DNA from: Moniliophthora roreri
Taxonomy: Eukaryota; Basidiomycota; Agaricomycetes; Agaricales; Marasmiaceae
Direction of reading: 5' to 3'
DNA: 64,000 nucleotides
Assembly: GCA_001466705.2 (NCBI GenBank)
Contig: LATX02000001.1
Location: forward strand, 3,141,326 to 3,205,325
Notes under the pieces: generated by a model
What the model saw: only the letters and a program-made list of their open reading frames with translations
What the model was told of the DNA's origin: nothing
The model's database searches: none
Shown here: positions 47,079-59,519 of the stretch, in pieces
Numbering within the stretch: position 1 is the stretch's first letter
Layout: the number at the start of each line of letters is the position of its first letter
Translations under genes and position numbers: made by a program

Positions 47079-50000
47079 TCTATTGTGTAGCGTGTGGAAA
47101 AGTCGGTCGCTTGACGGGAGAGCGGTGGCGATGGTTGTAGGAAAAGGAAAAACCTACGGCACGGGCCGACGCGTTGGACTTCCTCTCGCCTTCTCACCCT
47201 CACCATAAATTTTGTTGGACTCTCAAGTCGCGAAGGATACTATCCATATACAGGCAAGGGTCCCAGTTTGTAAATATTGCCTTATTGAGAACGATAACCT
47301 AGGAATTTTTACGGACTTTCAAGTTTAACGTCCACTGTTGGGTGAGTTTAGTGATGAATTCTAATCCTTTTTGAAAAATGCTTATACACTCCATATGCAG
47401 TCATTTTTGGTCATTTATTGCACCAATGTCCCAGGATATACAGCCAGCAAAAAGCATGATTTTGATTACTATTTCATTTTACAAAGTCAGATTGCTTACC
47501 ATCCATTCCTCATTCTGGCACAGAGGCAAACCTACAAAGAGGTGATTTGTTGTCCTTGCTATGACCTTCATGGCCTTGCTCATTAAGATGTGGGAAGACC
47601 AATCTGGCAGAACCACTTTAAAAAACCAGAAACCAGTACATTATTTACCATATGAACTGTTAGTCAAAGGTATTTCATTCAAAAATGCCTCTGCAATTTC
47701 ATCTTAAACTTCAGGGAATTTAATTCCTATATTCTGAGTCAGAGCACCCTTCACAACATTGTTGTGATAGGGATTGTAATGAATCTCTGGTCCAAAAGTG
47801 TGCTCAATTTGCAGAAACTGAGAAGAGAATCAGCTAAGAACCATACTAACTAATTTATAGTTACTAATGGCATTTGTTTGCATTGTTAAAGGAAAGCACA
47901 TCCTCTGGGGCTTTTCATAGTTCATCAAGCAGTTGAGAACTGGTAACGATTACCTGCCAGTAATTGTATGTAGGAATCCTGGTCACATTTCAGAGTGGGT
48001 ACAAAACCCTAAACAAAAAGCATAATACTTGAAGAATTGGCCTTGATACTGTCAAAGGGTTAAAACATCTAATGACTACAAGTGAAGAGACATACCTTTT
48101 CATAACCCTCCTGAACAAGTTCTTGAGCATATTTGAGAGTTTTGAGTGACCTGGGAAATGAAGATAAAAAACCAGTAGCTCCTATTGTCAGGATGCTATC
48201 CAGCTGAGTATAACATTAGCAATTCCATTGAGTGGAAGATGTAATCTTTGATCTACCTTTGTGGCATGTGCCCAAGCTTGCAAGAATTTTACTGTCAAAA
48301 GAACTATTAAAGCAGCAAGAATAATGCTGGGAAGAGTGGGGTTCATGATCATTAGTATCTAGACAGCTAATGTGCTCTTTTGTATTTTAAGATAGGTGAT
48401 GAGAATTAGTACACAGGATCATATAATATGGGAAATTGTCTGAGAGCAAGAATGCAGACCACTTTTGTCATGTAGACCCAAAGAACCAGTATAACTGTAA
48501 GTCTGGTAGAAACATTACAAAAGAAGCTGAATATGTGCCTAATGGAAGTTGGTCATGGGCTAGTATGCAGATGGGTATGATATGAGCAGAGATGGGCAGG
48601 CATAAGGAAATCAACAAATGCTTCCCCTTTTCCACTATATACTGTACTTCCCAAACTTTCTGGTCAGCCAAACTCATCCAATGAACACTAACAGAAGATT
48701 TTGGGGTGACTCACTTTTGGGGCTCCCTATAGTATCTGCTTCACTAGATTTTTTGGTTGAAAATCATTATTCATTGGGTGAAGAGGAAGGTGAGTTGAAG
48801 AAACCTAATGCACAGGTGGGCTCTGGTTGATATTAATGTGTCACCAATTAATTGCTAAACCTGAAGGTTCAGCTGTATGTGCTCACTTCTGATTAAGGTG
48901 ATTTGTCAATAGATGTAAATACCCTGTTTTGGCTGTATTCATGTGCATCTTTCCCACATGGAAGTCTTGGTTGTTGCTTTTTGTTTGCTGCCTTATCACT
49001 CAGGATGGTTTATGTATAACCAAGAAGGAATGCATGTCTGTATTCATCTCTTGGCTCTCTGTATTCTTTACTCTTGATCCTTATTGTTCCTTCTCTAAGG
49101 TGATGAACTGTTCTGTCACTTCTCTCCCTGCATTGGTAGCTACTTTGCTGAATGCTCAGCTTTCTTTGACTATCAAGGTTGCTGTGCCATTATTGGTGTT
49201 GTGTGGTATCATTTGGTTTATGAACTTGCCTCTTGTGCACTCTAATTGGAATGTTGTATTTGGGGTGGACTTTGTAGCCTTCCTTCATGGGAATGGGGGT
49301 GATGGCATTCTTTGGGGTTCATACTATTCTATGTCCATTTTGATACTTATTCTTCAACTATTAGCCAATTAAAGGCTCAACTTGTATCTGGTCCATCATC
49401 ATCCTTGGAGAGCCATTCTTTGCTACCCCTGAAATTTATTGCCTATGGGAGAATCTGCTAGTCTTACTAAATCAAATCTGGAAATCAGACAAAAACATGG
49501 AAAAAGCCTCTGGCATGGTAATCTTTGGCTCAAACCACATGTATTCTGTGCTAACAATTCATCCAGATGTTTTCCAATGTTACAGATTTCATCTGTCCTC
49601 TTAGTGATAATGGTGATAAATGCATCTATCTTCATGGTCCTGATCTTTATGCTGTATGTTGTTGTGCCCCTTCAAGCTCACCTTTTATATTGAAAAGGTG
49701 CTAGGTGTATCCTGAAAAGGAGGATGAAGGTATATCAAGCTCTACTTTTAAAAAGTACTCCATCAATTCTGCCAATAGTTCTTACCCTAATGGATTCAAT
49801 GCTAATTCAACCACTCAAACACAGAAGAACAAAGCACCAGGTGTGTCTCTTGCAATTTTTGTTCTATGTTCCTAACATTACTTTGCAGAAGTAAAGCCCA
49901 GCAATTTGTATGAGCCAACTGTCTTCTCTGACTACAGGGGCCTAATTCTCTAGCATAAATCTGCCAAGGTCATTCAACCTGACTTCTGTGATGGATGCAC

Positions 50001-50486
50001 CAAAAGACTTCTACACTGCACATCATTGAACTATTTTGTATTGCCTGGACCCAGTCTGAACCTAACATGACTCACTTCCATCCTGTTTGTCACAACCAGT
50101 CCAATGCAAACTCCACTGCTACCATATTATCAGTTATCTTCACTTTTCAATATTTGAAGCCTATCTCCCTCAATAAAGAGCTGCCTGACTGTATATAGTG
50201 GTAAGAACTCATCACCACTGTGCAACTGTTAAACTTCATAGAGAACCTCAATAGTGAAGGTGATGCATATGTAAGTTTAATACATAACCAACCAAATATT
50301 GCTTAACATACTATACAGTATTTTGCTCTCAAATGTTACTGTGCTTATATATTGTCTAAACCAAATCATGGCAATTTAGTTCACCTTCAACAATGTTATC
50401 CATACTCCACATATTAAGATTCAATTGTACTATATTTTGTGTATGCAATAAAGCAAAACTCCCATTCACACCTCTGAAGGTTCAGC
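47079..50486. other. CpG-poor stretch, perhaps eroded 5' half of the spermidine-synthase-like gene
   Basis: From about 47,290 the DNA loses CG dinucleotides. A hydrophobic open frame at 48,929-49,372 (147 codons, several possible membrane segments such as LTIKVAVPLLVLCGIIWFMN) could be a remnant of the membrane-spanning N-terminus that fungal spermidine-synthase-family proteins often have. I cannot align it with confidence. No transposon protein was recognised here. Confidence 0.35.
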
Positions 50487-51069
50487 TCCCACCTTAAAAA
50501 GGCTCAATCCCATCTGCATATTCCCTTTGCTGTTCAGAGTAACACAGGTCTCATTGAAGTTGGTGAAATTCTTACACCATCTGAACATGATCTGCAGAAT
50601 GTCAAAGCAATGCACTCTGTCCAGTTTTTGCATACCACACACTCTATTCTGGGGGGTATGTGGATGGGACCAAGAGTAATGGACCTTGGCAACAGTCACC
50701 TGCACCTGAAGGATTCATATGGTATGGATTTGGGTAATTTGATTTATGGTGCATTTGATTTGCAGGAGGCTGTAAGACTGGTGGTCAGAGAAAAAAGCAA
50801 AGGGAAAGGAAAGGGCAGAGTATTAGTCATGTATGTTGATAACCCAATTTTTGCAATATGTTACTCAGTGTCATTCTGGCAGTGGTCTCAGAGTGGGTGT
50901 TTCTACCACAGCATTATGTTGGCATGGGATGAACCTCACCATTGTCAAAATTGATCCTGCTGTCTATGAGGCTGCACAGAGATTCTTTAGTGTCTCTGAT
51001 GAAGAGGCAAAAACTGTATCTTCTATGAAGAACTGCTACTACACACATACACACCCCAAAACCCACAAT

Positions 51070-52255
51070 AGAGGCTTCTAAGAGTGATAAAGCACTGTAC
51101 TAGTCCACTAGGAGACTGAGTCTATCTCAAGTGCAATTTAAAGTGAAAAGAGGACAGAACTCTTTATATTTCAACTGACTAGCTCAAGTTGGTATAAAAT
51201 TGTAGAGTCTAGAGACTCTAGTTAGGATGACTCAAGTATTGCACTCACTCAAAAGTCACAAAGTATAAGTTTTTAAAGAGTGGTTTATTGGTTGGTTATA
51301 AAGAATGTATACAGTGAGGCAAGATATATATAAATTTTGGCTCAACTAGAAGTGACAGACTGGCAGGTGCATATAGACAAGGTCTAAGAGGCTGCACAGA
51401 GCTATAATGTGCAAGTACCAGAATGAGTATAATCTAGTTTAAGATATAATTCATATGTGTTGATGCATAAAAGTCTGATTCTGTGTAGCAATTAGCTATA
51501 TTGAGTATATTTGATGACCAAAAGGTCAGTTTATTATGTTTTTGGGCCCTGCATAGAGTGTTGCTGGACTGAATGATCTTTCCATGTAGCCACTTGATCT
51601 GGACTAGCCTTGTATATAGATATGCTTCTCTTTCTATTGGTTTATTTCTGCATAGCTGCTTTCTACCATCAGATTGGTGGATATCATAGTCTAGACATCC
51701 TTTGTATTCAATCTCATTTCATCCTATGTACAGCCTTGTAGGTCATTATTGATTTCCTGCATACTTGTTACCCATCAATTGTCCCATGGACATCTGGATG
51801 GTCTATTATATCTGCCTGAGAGTGTCTTCAAAGCTCCATATAGGAACAAGTTCCAACTGTGTACTATAGTTTTGATAGTAGTAATAAAACATTAAGTCTA
51901 TTGACATATTATTATGCAGTGTGATTGCAAAGTGAACAATCTAGTGCACTTAGACTGTGGATCCTGCTGATATCTATTCCTTTGTATTCAGAATTAGTGG
52001 TTTCTGGCCTGTTTTATTGACCAAGGACCCTCACAGCAATGCTTCACTGTAATGTAGAGAGCTAGTATAGTCTACTAACCTCATCTAAATTGTATTATAG
52101 TGTCAATTATTAGACTTATCGGACTTGGCACTTAAAGCTTAGACACCATATCAGAGCTCTCAGGTTATCAAGTCACATGGATATCACATGTACTCTGGGC
52201 TCTTTCTCTAGTATTTGATACAAAAAGTGCATGATTTCATGTCTAGGCCAAAATT
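51070..52255. other. Unexplained stretch inside the spermidine-synthase-like pseudogene
   Basis: It lies between the exon with the AdoMet-binding core and the FLEDAGAWV exon, where a short intron would be expected. It is CpG-poor and AT-rich, with many repeats of TAG/CTAG words. It is probably another decayed insertion; no termini found. Confidence 0.4.
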
Positions 52256-52693
52256 AGGCACATCACCAATTCTAGTGAAGGCAATGCATTCCTAGAAGAT
52301 GCTGGAGCATGGGTTGGTACTTGTGCAACACAATGACAAAATGTCACCAATACCTTTGGAAAGGATACAGAAGACCTCTACTGTTACATTGCTTGTCTGG
52401 CTCTTAGACAACAATGTCAAACTAAACTGAAGAGAAGACAACTCCTCAGTAAAGCTTGTAGTAAGGTTCAAGTTTGAGTTCATTCAGATATTCTAAGGTT
52501 TCAAGAGTAAGACAAGGTTGATTTAACCAGGTCAAGCTGGAGAGCTCAAATGGTGGCCAAGTGCTTAAATACATTCTAAGTATCTAACTAGTGAACAAGA
52601 GAGTTTAGTAATACTTCAAAATGTTCAGGTACATGTGATATTAAATAACAATTGAGTGGGAAATGGGAACTAGGAAAGTATATGAGTTCAATG

Positions 52694-53161
52694 TGTTATG
52701 TTACTTGTGCAGCAATGATAACTAACTTAACACCACTAAGACTAGTAATGTCAAGTTCAAAGGTTCAAGTTAGAGTTCACCTAGACAAAGTCTAGAGTTC
52801 AGAGGATCCAGTTGTTGGCTTATATACAAGTTGATTAACTAGGTCAAGCTGAAGAGCTATGACCCAGTTTGTATCTATCTTTATACATTCTTTGTATCTA
52901 TGCATTTGTACTGTTTAGAATGTCTCAGAATATGATGGAATAAAGGTGACTAAAGAAAAAGAACTTGAAAGAAACAGAGAGAAGGAAAATGAAGTCATTG
53001 TGATGTCATAGATAGAATGAGATGGAAAATGATAGAAACTAATAAGATATACAAGAAGGGAGCTAGGAATGTGGAGTTGTCCAGATGTCAAAAGGAAGCA
53101 TATACAAGTGTTAATCGTTATAAGTACAGTGTCTAAATGGCAAAGATAAAAATTTGTAACA
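52694..53161 (-). repeat. 3' LTR of the chromovirus (468 bp)
   Basis: It starts TGTTATGTTAC and ends TTTGTAACA, with CAATG just before it. It differs from the other LTR by roughly 25 substitutions, all transitions by my hand alignment, and a few short indels. Confidence 0.93.
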
Positions 53162-53189
53162 TTACTCCCTTTTCATGCATGAGTCACTG

Positions 53190-56100
53190 TACTCACTATT
53201 GGTAATCCTCCAATATGCCATTCTCCATGAAATTCAGGAGGTCCAATGTAATTGAAAAACCTTGGTCTCTCGGGTTCTCTCAAATCAACCATGATGAACA
53301 GGTTTATGATTCTCCATCTCTGTAGAAGTCGTCGTCCCAGTTCATATCATCCTGGATATTGTTGTTAGAAGATTCATAATGGCCAGTATTGTTTGATCTC
53401 ATAGTTCTGTTAGACCTTCTTCAGTTACAGCAAGTCTTGAGGGAGATGTCCAGCCTGAGTAGCCCTACAGACCAGACAACTATAGTCTCTGCAGTTGACA
53501 GCGCAGTGGTCACCCATTCAGCACACAGGGCATTCAGTGTTTTGAACATCTCAACTATCAGTGCCTCTGGATGCAGTGTAGGAGGCTACAATCTGTTGTT
53601 TAGTAGTGAGGCCATGTCTTCCTGATTTTCGTCCTCAACATCCCACACTGATAGAGTATGGTCTATTCATGTCTGGGTTAATGGGAACAATGGCAGTAGG
53701 CTGGTTGTTGCTTCTCGGAGGGGAAAGTCTCACTCTTCCATACATCTTGTAGGAAGGTTGTTGAGTGATTGTTCATGGGATGAAATTCAGATTGAACTGT
53801 CCATTGGCATGGAAAGGAACTGTGACGGGGGGGTTGGGAAAGATTGGAGAGGGTTCATGGGTTCTGGACATTGTGGGTAGATTAGCTGGTGGGGAGACGT
53901 TAGGGAGTTTTCTGCTTCAACTTGCAGGTCAGGAGATTGACAATTCAAGAGACGAATCTCAGAGGAGTTCATCGATAGGATTGGGCTGTGGAGAGTAGAG
54001 AAGGGTTCGCTCATTGGAAGGTAGGGATGCCGTTCCTCCAAGATTGGAGCTAGATGCATCCAAGTGAGAGGTTGTGTCAGTCTGGGGGAGGTAGGCCATT
54101 CATTGTCTGAGTTGGAGGTGTTGTCCATGAGTGATCTCAATCACTCTTCTAAGTTTTCTTTGGTGTCTTTGGACTGCAAGAAGAAAGGTTGGTTCATTGG
54201 AGCTGATGTCCTCGTCTGTTGGAAAGGGCTCCCCCTCGGTAATATGTCGAATCTAGAAAAGACCCACTTTTATTCATTTTACACTACTTTTGAATTGGAA
54301 CACTTTAATATAACACGAGATAATGGGTAATAAGGACTAGAGTGAGCCCAGTCTGCTAGTCATTGCCTTAGAGAAGCTATGGAACCTTGGAAAGTCTGAA
54401 GAGCTATATGATATGCTATACAGAGGTGTCGAAGCTGTACTTTCTGACTTATCTATGTATCAGATCCAAAACGGATCACTCCCGAAACCTGTAGGGAACC
54501 TAACTATGGCCCAATGAACGCATTGGCTAGTTAACCAAGCTCTCAAAGTGCTATCAATGGGATTTTAACTTCTATTTTACTTTTCTATGATATCTGCAAA
54601 GTGCAACCTGCAGTCAAACAGTACAGAGGTACTTAGAGGAGACATCAAAACAGAACGACGACTTAGAACAGGCACGATCACAGAACGATCATCCTCCAAA
54701 GTCAGTATACGGATTAAAGTCAAAGCAGGAGATCTCTTAATAAAGAGTGCACCAGCAGCTAAACAATACAAGATAAACTAACTAGGTACAAAGTCAGCTT
54801 GGAAAGCAGGAAATCACTTCCGAAAGACATCCACTACCTACAGACAGAAGCAGAAGAATATCTAACACATGAGAAGTCCTAAATAAGACTGAGCGTGCAT
54901 TGTCGAAGGAGATAGGAACAGTAACAGCATGTTCCGAACTTGGAAACCTTGGCATCTAGGCCTCTGCTGATGTGCAGATACTAGAAAGGGAAATGCTGTC
55001 AAGAGACGGGACAGATACAGTCATCCACTCATAGATACCCGACTTAGAAAAGAGAAAATACAAATTAGAGAATCTAGAACACCTGGAGATGTAGATACCC
55101 GCGCAGATATGGTCGGATACCCTAGTGGCCAGACTCCGTGACATCTGAATATTCCCTCTTTTAGTATCTCAGTCACTCGTTTACCATTTCCTGAATTATT
55201 GGACATTATTTATAATTTTCTGTAGATATATTCTTTGGACCGTATATAAGGACAGCTAGATATTCGTACATACTCAAGTAACTCTGCCACCCTCAGATTG
55301 TGAATACATGAAGAGTTTGTTTGGTGTATAACTTTGTGTGCCATTCCAGTTTTGCTTCCTCCCTACAGGCCCTGGAGATTGGTCCTGAGTGACTCCAGAG
55401 AGATAGACATCTGATAACGAACTTGCGTCGTAAGAGATTAAGAGTAACATCTTGAGTGCATTGTAGCACTTTTCTAAGAGAAACTTTACACCAAGAAGGA
55501 GCCTTGGGCACTTGGAGTGTGGCCTGTGTGTGTATCAGGTTGTGACACACTTAGAGTCTTAGCAAGGGGTGTGCCTGCGCTGAACTCTTTGTAGAAACTG
55601 GTCTAGGACCTTTTCCAGTACACTGTGTGCTGTAGTTATCTTGAAGAAGTCTTGAACTCCGTAGAGTCAGACTATATTGGCTATCGAGTCTTTGTATGGG
55701 ACTGTAGCTCTTGTGTTTGTGCTTTGTGCACCATGTTCTTTGTGTTTGTGTGTGTGTCTACCCAATAAACCCATTTTAAAACCCATCTATACTCCTTTGG
55801 AGGTGAACCCTTTGAAGCAGAACACTTCAATAAGAGAGTAACAACTTAGCTAAGAGTTTTGTTGGCATTCTAAGTGCAGTAACTCTGATCATGTCGATCC
55901 ACACTTGCACAACAACCTGAGTTAGACTTTTGGAGGTTATCTTTTGGGTAGTTTTCCACTAGTTTCAACTTAGACAAATTATCGGTACCTGTTTCTGGAG
56001 TCTATATGTGAAGTGGAAGAGTTTCAAAATCAACTGATGAGACTGGTACTGTAATGGGACCTCTCAGTTGGATCCCATCGTCTCCTTCTATCATGGCTCT

Positions 56101-56361
56101 GGCGAAAATTCCAGCTTGTCGATCAATTTGAGCCATTGCTTTGTTCAGTGCTTGATGATGTCCTTGAAGGAAGAGAAGACTTTCCCACAATGCTCTGAGT
56201 TGTTTGTCTTCACTGCAAGCTCATACGATTTCATTGTCATTGTGTTTGGCATTGGCAAGATAAAGAAGTTCAAAGACAGTGGGGCAGAACTCTTCTCTGT
56301 AGGTGATTTCATCAGAGTAGGTGTTGGTTTGTTGAGCAGGAGAAGATTGAGTCAAAGACAT
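53190..56361 (-). pseudogene. Third ORF of the chromovirus, zinc-knuckle protein, interrupted
   Basis: It begins at 56361 (MSLTQSSPAQQTNTYSDEIT) and stays open with one stop to 56,002: CPTVFELLYLANAKHNDNEI, then ALNKAMAQIDRQAGIFARAM and GIQLRGPITVPVSSVDFETL. After unrelated DNA, open sequence resumes at about 54,330-53,787 (PTSPRLTQPLTWMHLAPILE) and reaches cysteine/histidine clusters near 53,560-53,450 (HCAVNCRDYSCLVCRATQAG) and, near the LTR, RFFNYIGPPEFHGEWHIGGL. Position after pol and the knuckles suggest an accessory Gag-like or nucleic-acid-binding product. I know of no defined function. Confidence 0.6.
54340..55870. mobile_element. Unidentified insertion in the third ORF, LTR-like in composition
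   Basis: This stretch has no protein similarity and interrupts ORF3. Reading on the plus strand it has a TATA-like GTATATAAGGA (about 55,243) and, 500 bp on, CCCAATAAACCC (about 55,760), which together resemble promoter and polyadenylation signals of an LTR. CG dinucleotides are more common here than in the surrounding element, suggesting a younger or different origin. I could not fix its ends or a target duplication. Confidence 0.45.
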
Positions 56362-56399
56362 GTTGGGTGTTTGATAAATGGAATCCTCATGGTAGATTG

Positions 56400-57046
56400 T
56401 GAGCTATTTTGTAATCAAGGTAAAGTTCCATCGAGTGTTTAAGCCCACTTGGTTTTAGCCATTGATTATGTGAGGAATCATATCCTTTTCAAGACACAAG
56501 GTAATGTGTCAGTTTTTGTTTTTTTCCTTTTGGTTTATGTCCTATGATTGCTTTGACTTTGAATTCTTCTTGTCCTTCTACTATATCTGGTGGAGGTTCT
56601 AGAAAATTCAGTCTGTGGACATCATTCTCTTTGTACAGAGATAGAAGCCTGGTGTGGAAAACAGGGTGAATTCTCCATTGAAATGGGAGTTTCAGCTTGT
56701 ATGTTACCAGACCTAGGACTTCTTCTATTTTGAATGGTCCTTTGTGTTTTGGAGATAGTTTCAGAAATGGGTAACCCAACAATAGATTCTTCCCTTCTAA
56801 CCAGACCTTCTGTCCTTTTTCAAATTTGGTGAAGTTCCTTCCATTCCTCTTCTTAACCTTTCTAGCCAATATATCTAGCAGCACAGATGTTTCTTCCCTT
56901 AACTTCTTCAACTCTGCTATTCTTTTCTCCACTGATGGAATCAGGGTTTTGTTGAATACAGAAGGAAGGGGTCGGGGATGATAGCCCATCATGAGATAGA
57001 AGGGACTTTGTTTCATAACAGAATGTGTATGGCTATTGTCACTACA
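56400..57046 (-). pseudogene. Integrase C-terminal part and chromodomain remnant
   Basis: The visible part starts at the end of the integrase core (SHTHSVMKQSPFYLMMGYHP), then the GPF-type tail (WLEGKNLLLGYPFLKLSPKH, KGPFKIEEVLG, HPVFHTRLLSLYKEND). The chromodomain opens with EGQEEFKVKAIIGHK and reaches LTHYLVS, then a stop where the conserved Trp of ...VSWKGYD is expected, and KGYDSSHNQWL. The zinc-binding N-terminus and most of the D,D-35-E core are missing. Confidence 0.87.
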
Positions 57047-57048
57047 TA

Positions 57049-57527
57049 TGAGGTGTTCTTTTTATGCTATTAATACAAAGGAAATACACTCAGAATACTG
57101 CTATATATTTGCTTCCAGACAACACTCAGAAAATTCTATTAGTTTCAAGCTATCATCACATAGTGAAAACAGCAAGCATACTCTGGATTTTAATTTCCAG
57201 AAGAGTTAGTATTTTTTGATTATTCTATAATAATGAAGTTATAGAATTATCCTACAAGTTTCTAATTACAAATATACTAAATTTTCTGTCTTATAAAATA
57301 GTGAGAAAACATTTAGAAAACAAATATAAGATTTTGAATTTTCTATTAATTCTCAGAATTCGAAAATTCCATATCTTTTGCTGCTGAAAATTTAGTATTC
57401 TCCAGGCATATTCTTGTTGAGAGGACACAATTGAAATTTAGAATTTATATATGGTTTTATAAAAATTCTCTTTGCAAGAAGATTAAGTGTTTTCTCAATG
57501 AGAAAACCATGTTAAAAGAACACCTCA
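57049..57527. mobile_element. MITE-like element, 479 bp, with TA target duplication
   Basis: AT-rich, non-coding. Terminal inverted repeats are TGAGGTGTTCTTTTTA at the left and its near complement TTAAAAGAACACCTCA at the right. TA flanks both ends (57,047-57,048 and 57,528-57,529), as for Tc1/mariner-type elements. It interrupts the pol gene of the chromovirus, so it is younger than it. Confidence 0.82.
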
Positions 57528-57529
57528 TA

Positions 57530-58530
57530 CATAGTGTGAGTGGGCTCCTCCTAAGAGGTAGTGCTTCCAAGCCTGTAATGCATTGACAATCACTAGGAGT
57601 TCTCTGTCATAAATCTCGTAATTCCTTTCCATCAGTGTGAATGCATGTGAAATGTATCCACATGGGTGTAATTCTCCATCCACCCCTTTTTGTTATAGTA
57701 CCACTCCTGTTGCCCATTTAGATGCATTGGCCTCTATTATAAATGGTTGTTCTTTATTGGGCATTTTCAGAATTGGTTGTTGGAGAAATTTCACTTTTAG
57801 GACATTGAAAGTGATTTGACATTGCTTCATCCAATCAAATATGACACCTTTTTTGGTGAGATCATGTAGAGGTCATGCCAGTTCAGCATATTTCTCTATA
57901 AATTTCCTGTAGAAATTTGTGAATTATAAAAACAACCTCACACCTTTTACAGTTTTCAGTGCTTCCCAATCCTTTATTCCTGCTAGTTTCATTGGATCCA
58001 TTTGTATGTGTCCTGGCAAGATGACCATTCCCAGGAACATTACTTCAAATTCACATTTTTCCAGTTTCAGGAACAAATCATTCTCTCATAATCTTTCCAG
58101 GACATGTTGAGTTTGCAATTGATGGATTTGCCATTCATCTGAGAAGATAAGGATGTCATCAATGTAGACTACACACCATCCTTCATCAATGAAATCCTTC
58201 AGGATGTCATTCATGAAGGCCTGGAACATAGCAGGTGAATTTATCAATCTGAAAAACATAACTGTGGGCTCAAACAAGCCTCTCAGCATTTTAAATGCAG
58301 CCTTCTATTGATCTCTGTCTTTGATTCAAATATTGTTATATCCATTTTGTAAGTCCAACTTCATAAAGACCTGTGCCTTTTTCAACTTGTCTACCAAATC
58401 CATGATGAGGGGAAGCAGATAGTGGTTCCTTATTGTTCCATTATTCAGATTGTGATAATCTTGACATGGTTGTAAGGCACCTGCTTCTTTCTTTGCAATG
58501 AAGAAAAAAGGTGATGCCATAGGCAATTTT
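57530..58530 (-). pseudogene. Reverse transcriptase and RNase H, with stops
   Basis: RT motifs on the minus strand are [33 protein letters not shown] followed by a stop, the segment ending FMNDILKDFIDEGW, and the catalytic VYIDDILIFSDEW. RNase H follows with INDWMKQC-like sequence, INNVLK-like sequence, EANASKWATGVVL then a stop, GYISHAFTLMERNYEIYDRE and ALQAWKHYLLGGAH, ending at the insertion at 57,529. Order and motifs are those of Ty3/gypsy. Confidence 0.88.
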
Positions 58531-59165
58531 GATGGTCGAATGTATCCTTTTTGGAGATTTTTGTTGAGAAACTTGTCCTGTTCAACCCTTTCTTTTGGTA
58601 ATAATGAATAGACCTTGCAGTCCTTCAGCTTGAAATCCAGTTTTAAGTCAATGGCGTGATCATAAGGTCAGGAAGGAGAAAATTGCTCAGACTTCTTCTT
58701 TTCAAACCTGTCAACATAGTCGGATAGATATGGAGGAATAAGATCTTCCAATGGTTTTGCCTTTACTTTGTAAGCCTGGGCCAAGACTTGAGAAGTGGAT
58801 AACTTAGCATTGATTCTGATTTCATTACTATCCTCTTCTCCTTTAATAAAAGATCGAATCAACACTTTGTCATCATCGACTTTATTCAATATCCCCGTAA
58901 ATGGTTTTATTGGTTTTCATATCATGATTTTTCATTTTGGTCTAAATCTAATGACTCCCGTAATCCAATCAATATCAGAGTTGTGGTCCTAAAGCCAAGG
59001 TAATCCAAGGATAATTCATTCCGGCCCTAACCCTGAAATTAAGAGTGTTTCCATCATTAATCGATCTGCAACATGGAAATCTATTGTAATTGAATGTGTG
59101 ATCCATCCTGTTTTGTTTCACATGCCATCCACATTGTATACTTTGATGGGCTTTTCTAATTTTGT

Positions 59166-59351
59166 CTATAGTTTCTTAATTCGTCTCGCTTCTTCTTTAC
59201 TAATAAAGTATCCTCCTGCTTCCAAATCTATCAGGGCTTTTCCTTTGACGATTTCTGTCCTGACATTGTATGTAAGAGGAATATACATAGAATTTTGTTT
59301 CAACTTAGCTAGTACAATGTTCAAGATTGTAATTGCCAGCAGCAAGAGCAT
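59166..59351 (-). pseudogene. Retroviral-type aspartic protease fragment
   Basis: The flap-side and active-site segment reads KALIDLEAGGYFISKEEARR. The expected D-S/T-G active-site triad reads D-L-E, so the protease is inactive. It lies between gag and the reverse transcriptase in the usual order. Confidence 0.7.
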
Positions 59352-59519
59352 CAGTCTCTTCCACCCTTCTAAAAACCCTCTTTTTCCATAAGATCAATGA
59401 TTTCATTATGTTCTTCTTCTCCTTGTTCCTTTATAATTGCCTGAATCTTCATGAATGTCTCTTGTGCTGAGAGCTTCTTTGGTGGATTGATTTGAGAAGT
59501 GGTAGTTGGATTGGTCTGT

